Assembly (NCBI GenBank): GCA_948630815.1 | Contig: CAPIEU010000006.1 | Coordinates: forward strand, 1 to 64,000 | DNA: 64,000 bases | Direction: 5' to 3' | DNA from: an uncultured Clostridia bacterium | GTDB lineage: Bacteria > Bacillota > Clostridia > TANB77 > CAG-508 | Shown: positions 8,622 to 18,716 of the stretch, piece by piece | How positions within the stretch are numbered: the first letter of the stretch is position 1 | How the letters are laid out: every line of letters begins with the position of its first letter | Translations under genes and position numbers: made by a program | The notes under the pieces: model-generated | Database searches by the model: none | Seen by the model: the letters and a program-made list of their open reading frames with translations, nothing else | Told to the model about the DNA's origin: nothing

Positions 8622-10121
8622 TTATGTAGTAATACATTTATTTTTTAATTCTATAACTTTAGTAGCAACATTCTTTATAAAAGTTTCGTCGTGTTCTACA
8701 AATATAAGAGTAGGTTTATATTTTAGTATTGTTTCTTCTATTTGTATTCTTGTTAAAATATCTATATAGTTAAGTGGTTCATCCCAAATATATATGTTAG
8801 CTGTTTCTACAATACTTTTTGCAATTAAAACTTTTTTCTTTTGACCTTCACTCATTTGTTCAATATCTCTATCAAATTCTACATTAGTAAGTCCCATTTT
8901 AGAAAGCATTGCTTTAAAAATACTTTCATCAATTTGATTTTTACTAGCAAATTCTTTTAAGTTTCCCTTTAAATGTTCTGTACTTTGTGATACATATGAT
9001 ATTTTTAAATCATTAATAATTTGTAAGTTACCATTATACTGTATCTCATTTCCCATAAGTAACTTTAATATACTAGATTTTCCTATTCCATTTTTACCTG
9101 TAATTGCAATCCTATCTCCTTCATTAATTTCAAATGATATTTTATTGAATATAACATTATTTTGATATTTTATTTGTAAATCTTTTGCTATAATTAATGG
9201 ATTTCTTTTATTTTCTAATGGAATTATTTTTAAAGAATCATTTCTATCAATGTTTTTTAATAAACTGTTTTTTTCATCTATGGCTTTTTTAGTTCTATCT
9301 TCCATTACTTTAGATTTTTTCATCATTTTTGCTGCCATATGTCCTACATACCCTTTATCTATACTTGATCCAGAATTTGTAGTATTATATTTTGATTTTT
9401 CAACTTCATTTGACCATTTTGCAGTATTCTTTGAAGCTATTTCTAGTCTTTCTATATCTTTTTTCAGTTTTTCATTTTGTGTTAATTCAAAATTATCTTG
9501 TGCTTGTTTATTTTCTTGCCACGAAGAAAAGTTACCTTTTTGAACATCAATATTTGTATTGTTTATAGAAATTATATGGTCTACTACTTTATCTAAAAAA
9601 TTTCTATCATGTGATACTAATATAAATCCCTTCTTCTTTTTCAAATATTTCACAAGATTATCTCTTGTTTCCATATCTAAATGATTTGTAGGTTCATCTA
9701 TAAGTAAAAAGTTGTTTCCTTTTAAAAATAAACTTACTAAAAGTATTTTTACTTGTTCTCCACCACTTAATAAATTAAAACTTCTATAAAGAATTTCTGC
9801 ATCAGTACTAAGCAAATTCAATTCTTTTATGATCTCCCAATCATCTGCATTTGGTGCAATTTCATTAACAATTTCAATTGACATTCTCTCTTTATCATTT
9901 ATTTCAAAAGGGAAATAATCGAATTCTACATTTTTTGATATTGTACCTTGATATTCGTATTTACCTAATAACAATTTTAAAAAGGTGGTCTTTCCTTTTC
10001 CATTTCTACCAATTAAGCCTAATTTCCAGTCTGTATCTATATTAAAAGATACATTTTCAAACACATTATTTATGCTGCCATCATATCCAAAACTTAAATT
10101 ACTTACACTTATTAAAGACAT
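8622..10121 (-). CDS. ABC-F ribosomal protection protein, Lsa type
   Basis: This 499-residue protein carries two ATPase domains and no membrane segment. Domain 1 has GLIGRNGKGKTTF, LSGGEQVKI and LLIDEPTNHLD; domain 2 has AITGKNGIGKSS, MSEGQKKKVLIA and IYIWDEPLNYID. The linker (about residues 215-300) contains the NSGSSIDKGYVGHMAAKMMK stretch typical of the Lsa branch. Lsa proteins bind the ribosome and give resistance to lincosamides, streptogramin A and pleuromutilins. Assignment to that branch is by remembered motifs; the resistance spectrum is inference. It has no visible leader-peptide attenuator and follows the ferredoxin gene closely. Confidence 0.85.
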   Translation of the reverse strand: MSLISVSNLSFGYDGSINNVFENVSFNIDTDWKLGLIGRNGKGKTTFLKLLLGKYEYQGTISKNVEFDYFPFEINDKERMSIEIVNEIAPNADDWEIIKELNLLSTDAEILYRSFNLLSGGEQVKILLVSLFLKGNNFLLIDEPTNHLDMETRDNLVKYLKKKKGFILVSHDRNFLDKVVDHIISINNTNIDVQKGNFSSWQENKQAQDNFELTQNEKLKKDIERLEIASKNTAKWSNEVEKSKYNTTNSGSSIDKGYVGHMAAKMMKKSKVMEDRTKKAIDEKNSLLKNIDRNDSLKIIPLENKRNPLIIAKDLQIKYQNNVIFNKISFEINEGDRIAITGKNGIGKSSILKLLMGNEIQYNGNLQIINDLKISYVSQSTEHLKGNLKEFASKNQIDESIFKAMLSKMGLTNVEFDRDIEQMSEGQKKKVLIAKSIVETANIYIWDEPLNYIDILTRIQIEETILKYKPTLIFVEHDETFIKNVATKVIELKNKCITT

Positions 10122-10148
10122 TTTCCCTCCTACTAAATAAAACTAAAC

Positions 10149-10334
10149 TTATAAAACTAACGCTTTTTTAGGACAAAAATTTGAACATTTTCCACACCTT
10201 ATACATTTATTATAATCTATTGTAGGTGCTTCAAAATCTTTTTGCGTCAATGCTCCTACTGGGCAAACATTTACAGCAGGACATTTATGATTTTGTGGAC
10301 AATTTTCAATTACCATTTTTAATTTCTTTTCCAT
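10149..10334 (-). CDS. Small 4Fe-4S ferredoxin-type protein
   Basis: The ATG at 10334 has GAAGGAG upstream and gives 61 residues. The C-terminal half carries a classical CIRCGKCSNFCP cluster motif followed by a proline, while the first half has a looser cysteine set (CPQNHKCPAVNVCP). One or two 4Fe-4S clusters are therefore possible. It would shuttle electrons in the cytoplasm; its partner is not evident, and the O-acylation genes upstream and the ABC-F gene downstream give no clue. Confidence 0.8.
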   Translation of the reverse strand: MEKKLKMVIENCPQNHKCPAVNVCPVGALTQKDFEAPTIDYNKCIRCGKCSNFCPKKALVL

Positions 10335-10365
10335 ATAATTCTCCTTCTCTTTGAACAATTTATTT

Positions 10366-11457
10366 CTAAAATCTAAGTGATGTACTATTATTAATTAACA
10401 TTGTACTATATATAAATAATATATCACTATTTTCAAATTTCACATATTCCTCTAATCTTTTTGGTGATATATATCTTGTATCTATTACTGTTATTTTACT
10501 ATATCCTTCTACCAACAACGGTACTAAACTACTTCCATATGAATCCCTAAAAACAATTAACTCTTTATCCTCCTTACTTTTTGGATTATTAATTGTTAAT
10601 AGTGGTACTGCTCCTGATAAATAAATATCATATTTATCTGGAGCATTTAATTTTTCCATATCATATATCTTAGTTTCTTTTTTAGTTTCATAATTGTACA
10701 CTATACAATTTTCTATTATTTCATTTGTTAGTATTCGTATTTCATCATTATTTGCGTTTAGTAAGTATCTTCCTACATATACACCTTTAAAATCTGTTAT
10801 TTTCTTTTCTTCATATTTGTTTTCTATTTCTATATTCATCTCATTTTTAATTTTATTTACTACACCCTGTAATTTTTCTTGTTTCCAATGTGAATCAGTA
10901 TAATAATAACTAGATAGTTCTAAACTATCAAATATGTCTATATATATAGCCCACTCTATATTTTCCTTAATAATATCTTTCATTTTTTGGTAATCTACTT
11001 TTAAATTATTCTCATTTACAAAATAATTTTTATCTGGGACTATTGTATAATAAACTCTATTAGTATTTGTTATATATCTTTCATTTATTTCATTCATTTT
11101 GTTTGTTAAATTTAGAATTGATTTTTCATTTAATGGATATATTTGTTCTATTAAACTCTTGTTGTATTCATAAATATTATTGTTATCTTGCTTTTTTAAT
11201 AATCCTATTTCTATATTTGCTTTTAACTTTCTAAATACTTCTCTTTCAAAAAACTGATCCATTGTATATTTTTCAAATTTCTCAAAAAAACTGCCATCAA
11301 ATAATGTCGAAATTGAAATTTTAGGAAATTGTTGCAATTTTCTTCTTTCTGTTAGAGAGATCGTTACATCTTTTGTTATTATATTAATGAAAAAGGTTAT
11401 TATTATAACAAACAAAAAAGATATTGTAACTACTACGTTTTTTATCTTATCATTCAT
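10366..11457 (-). CDS. DHHW-type exported protein paired with MBOAT acyltransferase
   Basis: This 363-residue protein has an N-terminal membrane anchor (residues 8-27) and an extracytoplasmic domain related to AlgX/AlgJ and DHHW proteins. The diagnostic motif YTDSHWK lies near residue 186, and FRDSYGSSLVP near residue 307 is the SGNH-like serine block. It lies 10 bases downstream of an MBOAT O-acyltransferase, the standard arrangement for extracellular O-acetylation of a polysaccharide or wall polymer. The target polymer is not encoded nearby. Confidence 0.8.
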   Translation of the reverse strand: MNDKIKNVVVTISFLFVIIITFFINIITKDVTISLTERRKLQQFPKISISTLFDGSFFEKFEKYTMDQFFEREVFRKLKANIEIGLLKKQDNNNIYEYNKSLIEQIYPLNEKSILNLTNKMNEINERYITNTNRVYYTIVPDKNYFVNENNLKVDYQKMKDIIKENIEWAIYIDIFDSLELSSYYYTDSHWKQEKLQGVVNKIKNEMNIEIENKYEEKKITDFKGVYVGRYLLNANNDEIRILTNEIIENCIVYNYETKKETKIYDMEKLNAPDKYDIYLSGAVPLLTINNPKSKEDKELIVFRDSYGSSLVPLLVEGYSKITVIDTRYISPKRLEEYVKFENSDILFIYSTMLINNSTSLRF

Positions 11458-11467
11458 TTTACCCTCC

Positions 11468-12859
11468 CTAAAATCTAAAATATAAAAATGGATTATATGA
11501 ATTATCTACTAAGTAAGCTGTTGTAATAATAAGTAATACTATTATAAATACTGGTTCTAAAATGTTAATAATTTTGTTTATCTTTTTATTTTCATTTAGT
11601 TTTAATACAATATTTTTTAGAAGCGGAGTTGCACCAATAATAGCAATTACTAATATTACAATATAACTTCTTATATAATATATTGTATACTGATTTATAA
11701 AACTTTCTCCATTTGCTCCAAATAGACCTATTATATTTTGCAAGGCTTCTTTCATATTTTCTGCATTAAATATAATAAAACTTATCATTACAATAAACAA
11801 TACATATATTCTTTTAAAAAAAGTAGGCCATTTTTCTAAGTATTTTCCAAAAAATAGTTTCTCAATAATAAGAATAATACCAAATAATAATCCCCATATT
11901 ACGAAGTTCCAGCTTGCTCCATGCCATATTCCTGTAAGTAGCCATACTACAAGTATGTTTCTAAGCTGTTTTTTAATTCCCTCTCTATTTCCACCAAGTG
12001 ATATATAAACATAATCCTTAAACCAAGAACTTAAAGATATATGCCACCTTCTCCAGAATTCTGTTATACTCTTTGAAATATATGGATAATTAAAATTTTC
12101 TAAAAAGTGAAAACCAAATATTCTTCCTAATCCTATTGCCATATCTGAATAGGCTGAAAAATCAAAATAAATTTGTAACATATAACTAATAGCAAATACC
12201 CAATAAAATAGTACACTTTTCTCATCTGCTATAATAAATTTATTACACAATTCTCCTAACATATTTGCAATTAAAACTTTTTTAGCGAGTCCTATACTAA
12301 ATCTTGTTACACCATACGAAAAGTTTTCAAAACTATGCTTTCTTTTATCTAATTCTTCTTCTATTGTTTCATACCTTACAATTGGTCCTGCAATTAATTG
12401 TGGAAATAATGATACATATGTTGCAAGTTTTAAAAAACTTTTTTGTACTTTTACTTTTCCTTTATATACATCAATTACATAACTAAGAATTTGAAATGTA
12501 TAAAATGATATTCCAATTGGTAGTGCTATTCTTAATAGTGCTATATTGGTATGAAATATTCCATTTACATTTGTTAATATAAAATCTGTATATTTAAATA
12601 CACCTAATGCTAAAATATGTATTGATATTGTTATAACAAATAAACTTTTTTTCTTGTATTTATCAATCAGTATTGCTCCTATATATGCTATTAATATTTC
12701 AGTTAACATCAAAAAAATATATTTTGGTTCTCCATAAAAATAGAATATCATAGATGCAATAAACAATATAAAATTTCGTGTTTTTTTAGGTACTAAAAAA
12801 TATAAAATAATAACTATTGGTAAAAAATAATATAAAAAACTAATGCTTGTAAATAACAT
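11468..12859 (-). CDS. MBOAT family O-acyltransferase (AlgI/DltB-like)
   Basis: This 463-residue polytopic membrane protein shows the family block FWRRWHISLSSWFKDYVYI around residues 266-284 and the catalytic histidine in GIWHGASWNF. MBOAT enzymes of this type move acetyl or acyl groups across the membrane for transfer to surface polymers. The next gene encodes its DHHW partner, so the two form an O-acylation module. Confidence 0.9.
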   Translation of the reverse strand: MLFTSISFLYYFLPIVIILYFLVPKKTRNFILFIASMIFYFYGEPKYIFLMLTEILIAYIGAILIDKYKKKSLFVITISIHILALGVFKYTDFILTNVNGIFHTNIALLRIALPIGISFYTFQILSYVIDVYKGKVKVQKSFLKLATYVSLFPQLIAGPIVRYETIEEELDKRKHSFENFSYGVTRFSIGLAKKVLIANMLGELCNKFIIADEKSVLFYWVFAISYMLQIYFDFSAYSDMAIGLGRIFGFHFLENFNYPYISKSITEFWRRWHISLSSWFKDYVYISLGGNREGIKKQLRNILVVWLLTGIWHGASWNFVIWGLLFGIILIIEKLFFGKYLEKWPTFFKRIYVLFIVMISFIIFNAENMKEALQNIIGLFGANGESFINQYTIYYIRSYIVILVIAIIGATPLLKNIVLKLNENKKINKIINILEPVFIIVLLIITTAYLVDNSYNPFLYFRF

Positions 12860-12883
12860 TTATTTTCCCTTTCCCTACTTGCA

Positions 12884-12915
12884 ATAAAGCTTCCATTTTA
12901 ACTTGGAAGCTTTAT
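12884..12915 (-). terminator. Hairpin terminator
   Basis: Arms ATAAAGCTTCCA/TGGAAGCTTTAT with an 8-base loop, located between the DUF4358 gene and the MBOAT gene. The T-run after the stem on the minus strand is weak, so termination may be partial. Confidence 0.6.
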
Positions 12916-12936
12916 CAAATCATTTTTATTTGTTCT

Positions 12937-13503
12937 TTAAAGTTCTGGTGGAAGATCAAAATCTACTTCTTCAGCTTTTTCTAATTCTTTTCCTATATCA
13001 TTTCCAACATATTTCTTAAATTCATCATATACTGGTTTTGCCCAATCTTCACTAGCCATTACTAAAAATATAATATTTTCATAATTTGTAATATATAATT
13101 TTTCTGCAGAAACACATATCCATCTTCTCATATCTATATTGTCTTTCATTTCTTGCTTCATTTGCTCTATATCTGCATTTTCATTTACCTTAACAATTGC
13201 TAATGAATATGCTTGTGCATTCATAAGTGGTACAGATACTACTAATTCTTCTACATTTTTATTTGATTTTAATCCTGTAAAAGTTGAAACTTGTACACTA
13301 TCATTTACATCTATCACGGCGGTTTCTAATTGTGGTAATTCCACTTTCTCACTAGAATAAATCGTTTCTAACATACTTTGCATTTCCTCTGTTGTTTGAA
13401 GTTTTAACTCTTTTTTTCCTGTTTTTTGAACAAGTACAATCCCTCCTATTACAAGAGCTATAATTACTATTATTGCTATTATTATGATTACTTGTTTTTT
13501 CAT
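12937..13503 (-). CDS. DUF4358-type membrane-anchored protein
   Basis: The start at 13503 follows AAGGAGGAAAAT. The 188-residue product has one N-terminal transmembrane segment (about residues 4-25) and an extracytoplasmic domain with the stretch MDNIDMRRWICVSAEKL-like core and IIFLVMASEDWA. I recall these features from the DUF4358 family of Clostridia, whose function is unknown. It stands alone between two terminators or intergenic gaps. Confidence 0.65.
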   Translation of the reverse strand: MKKQVIIIIAIIVIIALVIGGIVLVQKTGKKELKLQTTEEMQSMLETIYSSEKVELPQLETAVIDVNDSVQVSTFTGLKSNKNVEELVVSVPLMNAQAYSLAIVKVNENADIEQMKQEMKDNIDMRRWICVSAEKLYITNYENIIFLVMASEDWAKPVYDEFKKYVGNDIGKELEKAEEVDFDLPPEL

Positions 13504-13588
13504 ATTTTCCTCCTTATATGATTTTATATTTTTTAATATACCCAAATTATATTCTATTAATTCTTATTTGTAAATAGGTTATTGCTTA

Positions 13589-13888
13589 TTACTTTTTAAT
13601 AGGTAAATTTTTACACGTTTCTATAATAATTTCCTTTAACAATTCCTTATTATCTATATCTTCAATTAAATACATTGGTTTTGCGCCTTTATAAGGTATT
13701 TGTTCTTTCATATTATATTTTTTATTACTATCTACAATTTTTACAAGCACTCTACTATCATAAATTCCACCAAATAAGATACTATTATAGTATAATAGAT
13801 ATTCTCCCATCATACTCTTGCAAGTTATATCATCTAGTAAATTTAATTGTTCTAATATAAAATCTCTATACTCTTTTGATGTTGACAT
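13589..13888 (-). CDS. TfoX/Sxy N-terminal domain protein
   Basis: This 99-residue cytoplasmic protein matches the TfoX_N fold: the short MMGEYLLYYNSILFGGIYDSRVLVKI region corresponds to the conserved RxMFGxxGxY...G..Y.D.....K pattern. In Proteobacteria TfoX regulates competence; single-domain Firmicutes members are of unknown function. AAGGAGGTAAATAT precedes the ATG. Confidence 0.75.
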   Translation of the reverse strand: MSTSKEYRDFILEQLNLLDDITCKSMMGEYLLYYNSILFGGIYDSRVLVKIVDSNKKYNMKEQIPYKGAKPMYLIEDIDNKELLKEIIIETCKNLPIKK

Positions 13889-13928
13889 ATATTTACCTCC
13901 TTACCATTTTCTCACTAAATAATAACAT

Positions 13929-13964
13929 AAAAGCATATAATTAGCAAGGTAATTATATGCTTTT
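13929..13964 (-). terminator. Rho-independent terminator
   Basis: Arms AAAAGCATATAATTA/TAATTATATGCTTTT with a 6-base loop. It lies beyond the end of the 14062-15192 gene on the minus strand and before the TfoX-type gene. Confidence 0.65.
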
Positions 13965-13987
13965 ATTGTAGGTACATTTCTTGTTTT

Positions 13988-14013
13988 GGGCGGACACAAG
14001 GTCCGCCCCTACA
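13988..14013. repeat. GC-rich palindromic intergenic repeat
   Basis: GGGCGGAC-ACAAG-GTCCGCCC followed by CTACA, in an otherwise very AT-rich spacer. A related unit occurs at 40036-40063. Repeats of this look are common in genomes of gut Clostridia; their function is unknown. Confidence 0.6.
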
Positions 14014-14061
14014 TCGTTTGCAATAATTTTTTATAAAAACTATTAATTTACATCTTATTTA

Positions 14062-15192
14062 TTATTTTTGTACATCTTTTATATTTGATATTTTTGCTGC
14101 AAAGTATGGTAGCTCTTTATCTTTTTCTTTTAAAAATATTGTAAAAGTATTATCTACTATAAATTCTCGTGGTTCTTCATATTTTATTGACATTGCTGAA
14201 TCTTTTGTCATTATACCCGCTTCGCTTTTTATTTTTCCACCCTTTTTATCTAATTCAAATTCAATAGTTTGCATAGCTTTGTCTATGGTATAATTTTCTC
14301 CATTAGAACTTTCTACTACTTTACCTTTCAATTCTTTAATTTCTTCTTTTAAATTAAAACTTATGTTAGGTATTTTTAAAGTATCATTTTCTTTAAAACT
14401 TCTTATACCTTTATAATCTTCACTGTTTTTTACTATTTCTTCATATACTTTTCCAAAGGTATCTTGCTTTGTTCCTCTTGATATAATAACTTCATCATTA
14501 CCTTTTGTTAATAATTTTACAGCAAAATCTTCTTTTGAATTATAATATAACACTTGTACTTGATCTCTTACTTGTGCATCAGTAGTTTTATTTATACCAA
14601 AATATTTAACATTTTGATAGTTCCCAAATGTACCATTTTCTAATTCTGTAAATACTTTTGGAAATTCAAATTCTTTTTTTAGCATTGTATATAGAAAATA
14701 TGACTTTCCGTCTGGCAATGTCCAATCAAAATCATCTAATATATCACTGGTTTCATTAAACTTTTCTTTAATTGTTTGTTCTATTTGTTTTTTCAATTCT
14801 AAACTTGTAGGACCATATACTTTATAATAACTGTCTTTAGATAAGTGTGATGTATTAAAAGTTCCTTCATTTAAGTTTCTAACAAAATCTGGTTGTGGAT
14901 TAAACACTATATCTTGTTTAGCAAAATCATTTTTTAAATCATTCCATATTAAATTAAAAGTTCCACACCAGACACTGTTATCTGTCATTTTATCCTCTAA
15001 TGATAACACAATACTCATATCATCTGTTTTAGGTTTTTCAATAGGTACTTCATAACTTTTCCCCCAAGTACTAAATATAACTGGCTTATTGTCTTTCATT
15101 CTATTTAGATCTACTAAATACATAACTTCTAAAAATACCATTAATGCCACAATAATTGTTATTATTACTATTATCCATATTTTTTTATTCAT
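14062..15192 (-). CDS. Membrane-anchored protein with serpin-like sequence pattern
   Basis: AAGGTGATAGG precedes the ATG at 15192, giving 376 residues: one N-terminal transmembrane segment (about 4-26) and a long extracytoplasmic domain. I do not recognise a named family with certainty. The C-terminal 110 residues follow the order of a serpin core: IPNISFNLKEEIKEL, then an A-x-Q-x-I-x-F-E-x-D strand, a hinge-like GGKIKSEAGIMTK segment, and FIVDNTFTIFLKEKDKELPYF before the end. A diverged protease inhibitor is therefore possible. It is separated by about 120 bases from the YxeA gene and may be a late member of the Bce-type operon. Confidence 0.45.
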   Translation of the reverse strand: MNKKIWIIVIITIIVALMVFLEVMYLVDLNRMKDNKPVIFSTWGKSYEVPIEKPKTDDMSIVLSLEDKMTDNSVWCGTFNLIWNDLKNDFAKQDIVFNPQPDFVRNLNEGTFNTSHLSKDSYYKVYGPTSLELKKQIEQTIKEKFNETSDILDDFDWTLPDGKSYFLYTMLKKEFEFPKVFTELENGTFGNYQNVKYFGINKTTDAQVRDQVQVLYYNSKEDFAVKLLTKGNDEVIISRGTKQDTFGKVYEEIVKNSEDYKGIRSFKENDTLKIPNISFNLKEEIKELKGKVVESSNGENYTIDKAMQTIEFELDKKGGKIKSEAGIMTKDSAMSIKYEEPREFIVDNTFTIFLKEKDKELPYFAAKISNIKDVQK

Positions 15193-15314
15193 TCCTATCA
15201 CCTTTTTTCCTTTCATCTTTTAGACGTTTTTTCTTTTGATTTTTGTTGGTGTTTTATAAAAAATATATCATAAAAGGAAGTAATTATCAATTACTCCCCT
15301 TTTTACCTATCTTA

Positions 15315-15662
15315 TTATTCTGGATAATGTGTCTTTACTTTATCTGAAAGCTCATTATATTGTACTTCTTCCCAAGAATGTACTCCCATAGTTCTTATTT
15401 CTAACTTTAAATATGAATTTTCTCTTAGTTCTCTACTAGTTTTAAATTTCAATTCTCTTTTCTTCCCATTTTCATTGTAACAGTCTAAGGTATATTCATA
15501 TTTCATATTATCTGTTGAAGAAATTTTTTCTATTTTACTATTATCTACTTTTGTATAATAAATTGATTTATAATTTTCTAAAAAATATAATCCCACTGCA
15601 CAAATTATTACTAGCATAATCACTGCAATAATTGTAGGTATTTTTTCCTTTATACTATCCAT
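15315..15662 (-). CDS. YxeA family (DUF1093) protein
   Basis: A 115-residue protein with an N-terminal membrane segment (residues 9-27) and a small extracytoplasmic OB-like domain with YYTKVDN, characteristic of YxeA proteins. YxeA genes commonly follow Bce/Yxd-type peptide-resistance ABC transporters, as here, where the permease stop is 6 bases upstream. The function is unknown; a role in envelope stress or peptide resistance is inferred from context. Confidence 0.75.
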   Translation of the reverse strand: MDSIKEKIPTIIAVIMLVIICAVGLYFLENYKSIYYTKVDNSKIEKISSTDNMKYEYTLDCYNENGKKRELKFKTSRELRENSYLKLEIRTMGVHSWEEVQYNELSDKVKTHYPE

Positions 15663-15668
15663 ATTTTT

Positions 15669-17760
15669 CTATTCCTCCTCTTTAATAATGTTTTTACTTC
15701 CAAAGTAAGTAGCTAAGAAGTATGCTCCATATATTACTCCTATAATAATTACTGTAGCAATAGCTGATGGCAATAAATCTTTCTCGCTAGCTATACCAGA
15801 CATAATTTTTATTGCAAATTGTATTCCAAATATAGAATGTATAATAGCAAGCAACAATGGTACTCCAAAAAATATTCCAATTTGTCTAAATAATGCCTTA
15901 TTTATCATCTTTTCATCACAGCCAATACTCCTTAAAATAGTATATCTTTGTTTATTGTCAGAACTGTCTGTTAATTGTTTTAATGCTAAGATCGCCGAAC
16001 TTGCAATTAAAAATATAATTCCTAAATAAATTGCTATAAATGTTACAATTGTTGCCAACCCCACACTTGCTTCTATAATGGATATTTTGGTTAAACCATC
16101 TATTTCTAATCCATTATCAGCTAAATTTTGTATGAACCCTGAATCACCACTTGTAAATAGTTTTTCTATTTCTTGTTTTTCTTCCTCTGTATTTACATTA
16201 TAATTTGCAGCTAAGAAAGCCATATCTTTCATATCATTTGTTAGAGGGCAATTATCTGGAACTAATATAATTCCTGTATTTGTATGACTTGTTGACATTA
16301 CTATAAATCCACTTTTACATTCATTATATTTTGCTTTATACTGTTTGCCTGCTATTATTAAAGGATTATTTTCTTCCCTTAATACTTCATTTCTTATTTC
16401 TTCCATACTCGTAAAATCACAAAGCATAATATATTCATTATCCTTTAATTCATATTCATCTATTCCATACAATTTAGCTATTTTATTGTAATCAGATATT
16501 TTTACAATTTGTTCTTTTGTACCATATGCAAGTCCTGGAAATTTCTGTTTTATCTCTTCTAGTTTGCTTCCTAAAAAATCATTCCAAGTTAAATTGTTAC
16601 TTGTATAAATTGGTATTTCTACTATATCCTTTAATACACTCATATCTAGTTTATTGTTCTTTAAGGTGTCTTGTATTGGTATTTTTGAATCTTCTCTTTG
16701 CTCTTTTGTAGTTTTCTTTTCTATTCCATATTTTTTATAAGTTTCTTGTAAATTAGCTGTTTTATATAAATTTAAATCTACTGGTGTCATTTCTAGTAAT
16801 TCTCTTCCCATTGTATTTCTTAGTGCTAAACTTGAAGAAAGTATTGATATTGTCATAAATAGCATTAAGCATATAACACTCATACTTGCTACCATTGTGT
16901 TAATCTTATTATTAATTTGCCTTAATACAAACATATTTGTACCTGTTAAATATGTTTTTTTCATTTTTTGAACTATTTGTATTATAAAGCCAGATATTGA
17001 CCAAAAAATTAGTACAGTACTAACTATTCCAATAAGTATTGGTGGTAATAACTTTTCTGCTGTATCTAAGGAATGAGCATCCCCTGTTACTTTCCAATAA
17101 GCATATCCCAATAAACTTGAAGCTACTAAAAATATAATTATACAAAGAAAAGAATTTTTTATTTTTACTTTTTCATTCTTTTTAGCTGCATTTAATAAAT
17201 TGATTAATTTATATCTTGAAACTGTTATAGTATTAAAAAACATTACTGCGATATACATTACTCCAAAATATATACAAGTCTTTATACATGCTTCTTTTGA
17301 AAATATAAACTGAAATTCACTCATATCTGCTTCAAACATTTTTGCAACTAATATAGACATAAATTGAGATGCAAATATACCGAACTACTAGTCCTATTGC
17401 AAGTGAAATTATTCCTACAAATATTGTTTCCATTAAAATTATTTTTGATATTTGCCTTTTTCCCATTCCTAGTGTCATATAAATTCCAAATTCTTTTTTT
17501 CTTCTGTTAATTAAAAAGTTATTTGCATATACAATTAGTAAACCAAGTACCACTGCAACAAATACTGATACAAACCCAAGCATTGTTATCATTAATTTTA
17601 TAATCTCTCTTTGTGAGGATGATACTTGTAACATTGCTTGCTGGCTATCCAAAGAGTTAAACATATAAAATATAGCAACACCTAATACTAATGTTAAAAA
17701 ATATATTGCATAATCTTTTATACTTTTTTTCATATTATTAAAAGATAGTTTAAATAACAT
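15669..17760 (-). CDS. BceB-like FtsX-domain permease (one CGG +1 site)
   Basis: Translation from ATG 17760 runs 126 codons to CGG at 17382; skipping one base restores a 696-residue protein ending at 15669. The layout is that of BceB/VraG-type permeases: two N-terminal helices, FtsX-like blocks at about residues 60-300, one large extracytoplasmic domain (about 300-545) and a final three-helix FtsX block. These permeases act with a dedicated ATPase and a histidine kinase to sense and resist antimicrobial peptides. The site lies at a glycine between the second and third helices. The start overlaps the ATPase gene by 11 bases. Confidence 0.85.
17379..17382 (-). other. CGGT +1 shift site in BceB-like permease
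   Basis: Preceding codon GTT, restored sequence GLVVGIF. Unshifted translation adds 15 unrelated codons and stops. Confidence 0.85.
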
Positions 17761-18518
17761 CGTTTAGGTCACCTCCAAGAAGTGTTTGTACCTCAATTAT
17801 CTTTTCAAAAAATTGTTTTCTTGTATCATTTCCTTTTATTATTTCATTAAAGATTTTTCCATCTTTTATAAATAAAATTCTATTTGCATAAGAAGCTGTG
17901 AAAGCATCATGTGTAACCATTAAAATAGTTGCGTTCATTTTTGTATTTAAAAACTCAAAATTTTCTAATAATTGTCTTGCTGATTTTGAATCTAGTGCTC
18001 CTGTTGGTTCATCTGCAAGTACAAGTTTTGGATTTGTAATAATTGCTCTTGCCGAAGCTATTCTTTGTTTTTGCCCACCTGATACTTGATATGGATATTT
18101 ATTTAAAATATCTTTAATTCCCAATTTTTCTGCAATATCATGAACTCTTTTATCAATTTCGTTTACATTTACCTTACCGAATTGTTAATGCAAGTGCAAT
18201 GTTTTCATAAGCTGTTAATGTATCTAATAAATTAAAGTCTTGAAAAATAAATCCTAATTCTTCTCTTCTAAACTTATTTAGTTTGTTTCCTTTTAGTTTA
18301 GTTATGTCTTCACCATGTACAAGTATGTGTCCTGCTGTTACTTTATCTATGCTAGAAATTACATTTAATAGTGTACTTTTTCCTGAACCACTTGCCCCCA
18401 TTATTCCAACAAACTCACCTTTTTCTACCGTAAAACTAATACTATCTATTGCTTTTGTTAAATTTGATTTGTTTCCATAGTACTTATCAATATTCTTTAC
18501 TTCTAAAACTTTTTCCAT
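17750..18518 (-). CDS. BceA-like ABC transporter ATPase (one CGG +1 site)
   Basis: Translation from ATG 18518 covers Walker A (GASGSGKST) and the Q-loop (GFIFQDFNLLD) and meets CGG at 18179, followed directly by TAA in the zero frame. Skipping one base restores a 255-residue ATPase, the normal length. The signature VSGGQKQRIASARAI, Walker B LVLADEPTGALD and H-loop THD follow. It is the partner of the overlapping FtsX-type permease. A palindromic operator lies about 70-95 bases upstream. Confidence 0.9.
18176..18179 (-). other. CGGT +1 shift site in BceA-like ATPase
   Basis: Preceding codon ATT. CGG is followed immediately by TAA in the zero frame, so failure to shift ends translation at once. 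The restored residue is a non-invariant glycine (LALTIGKVN). Confidence 0.85.
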
Positions 18519-18544
18519 AAAAAAACTCCTTTCATTATGTCTTT

Positions 18545-18613
18545 ATTATAATAGCTTTTTAATAAATTTCATATCGATTTACCTTACAAAAGTCTTACAT
18601 TTTCGTAAGACTT
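18545..18613 (-). promoter_or_regulatory. BceR-type operator and promoter for the ABC operon
   Basis: A 24-base palindrome AAGTCTTAC-N6-GTAAGACTT (18590-18613) lies upstream of a TATAAT box (18545-18550) in front of the bceA-like gene. A shorter copy of the same palindrome stands in front of the response regulator gene at 22737-22752. The position matches known BceR-type binding sites, so the regulator probably activates this operon. Confidence 0.7.
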
Positions 18614-18716
18614 CTATTTTTAATGTATTGATATAATGGCTTTTTTCTTTATAAAAATAAGAGATACTAATTTCTAATATCTCATATCTACATTACATTT
18701 TATTTTTTAATACTCT

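Noticed and set aside
10122..10148. Attenuator or leader peptide before the Lsa-type ABC-F gene
   Set aside because: Only 27 bases separate it from the ferredoxin gene; no leader reading frame or alternating hairpins fit.
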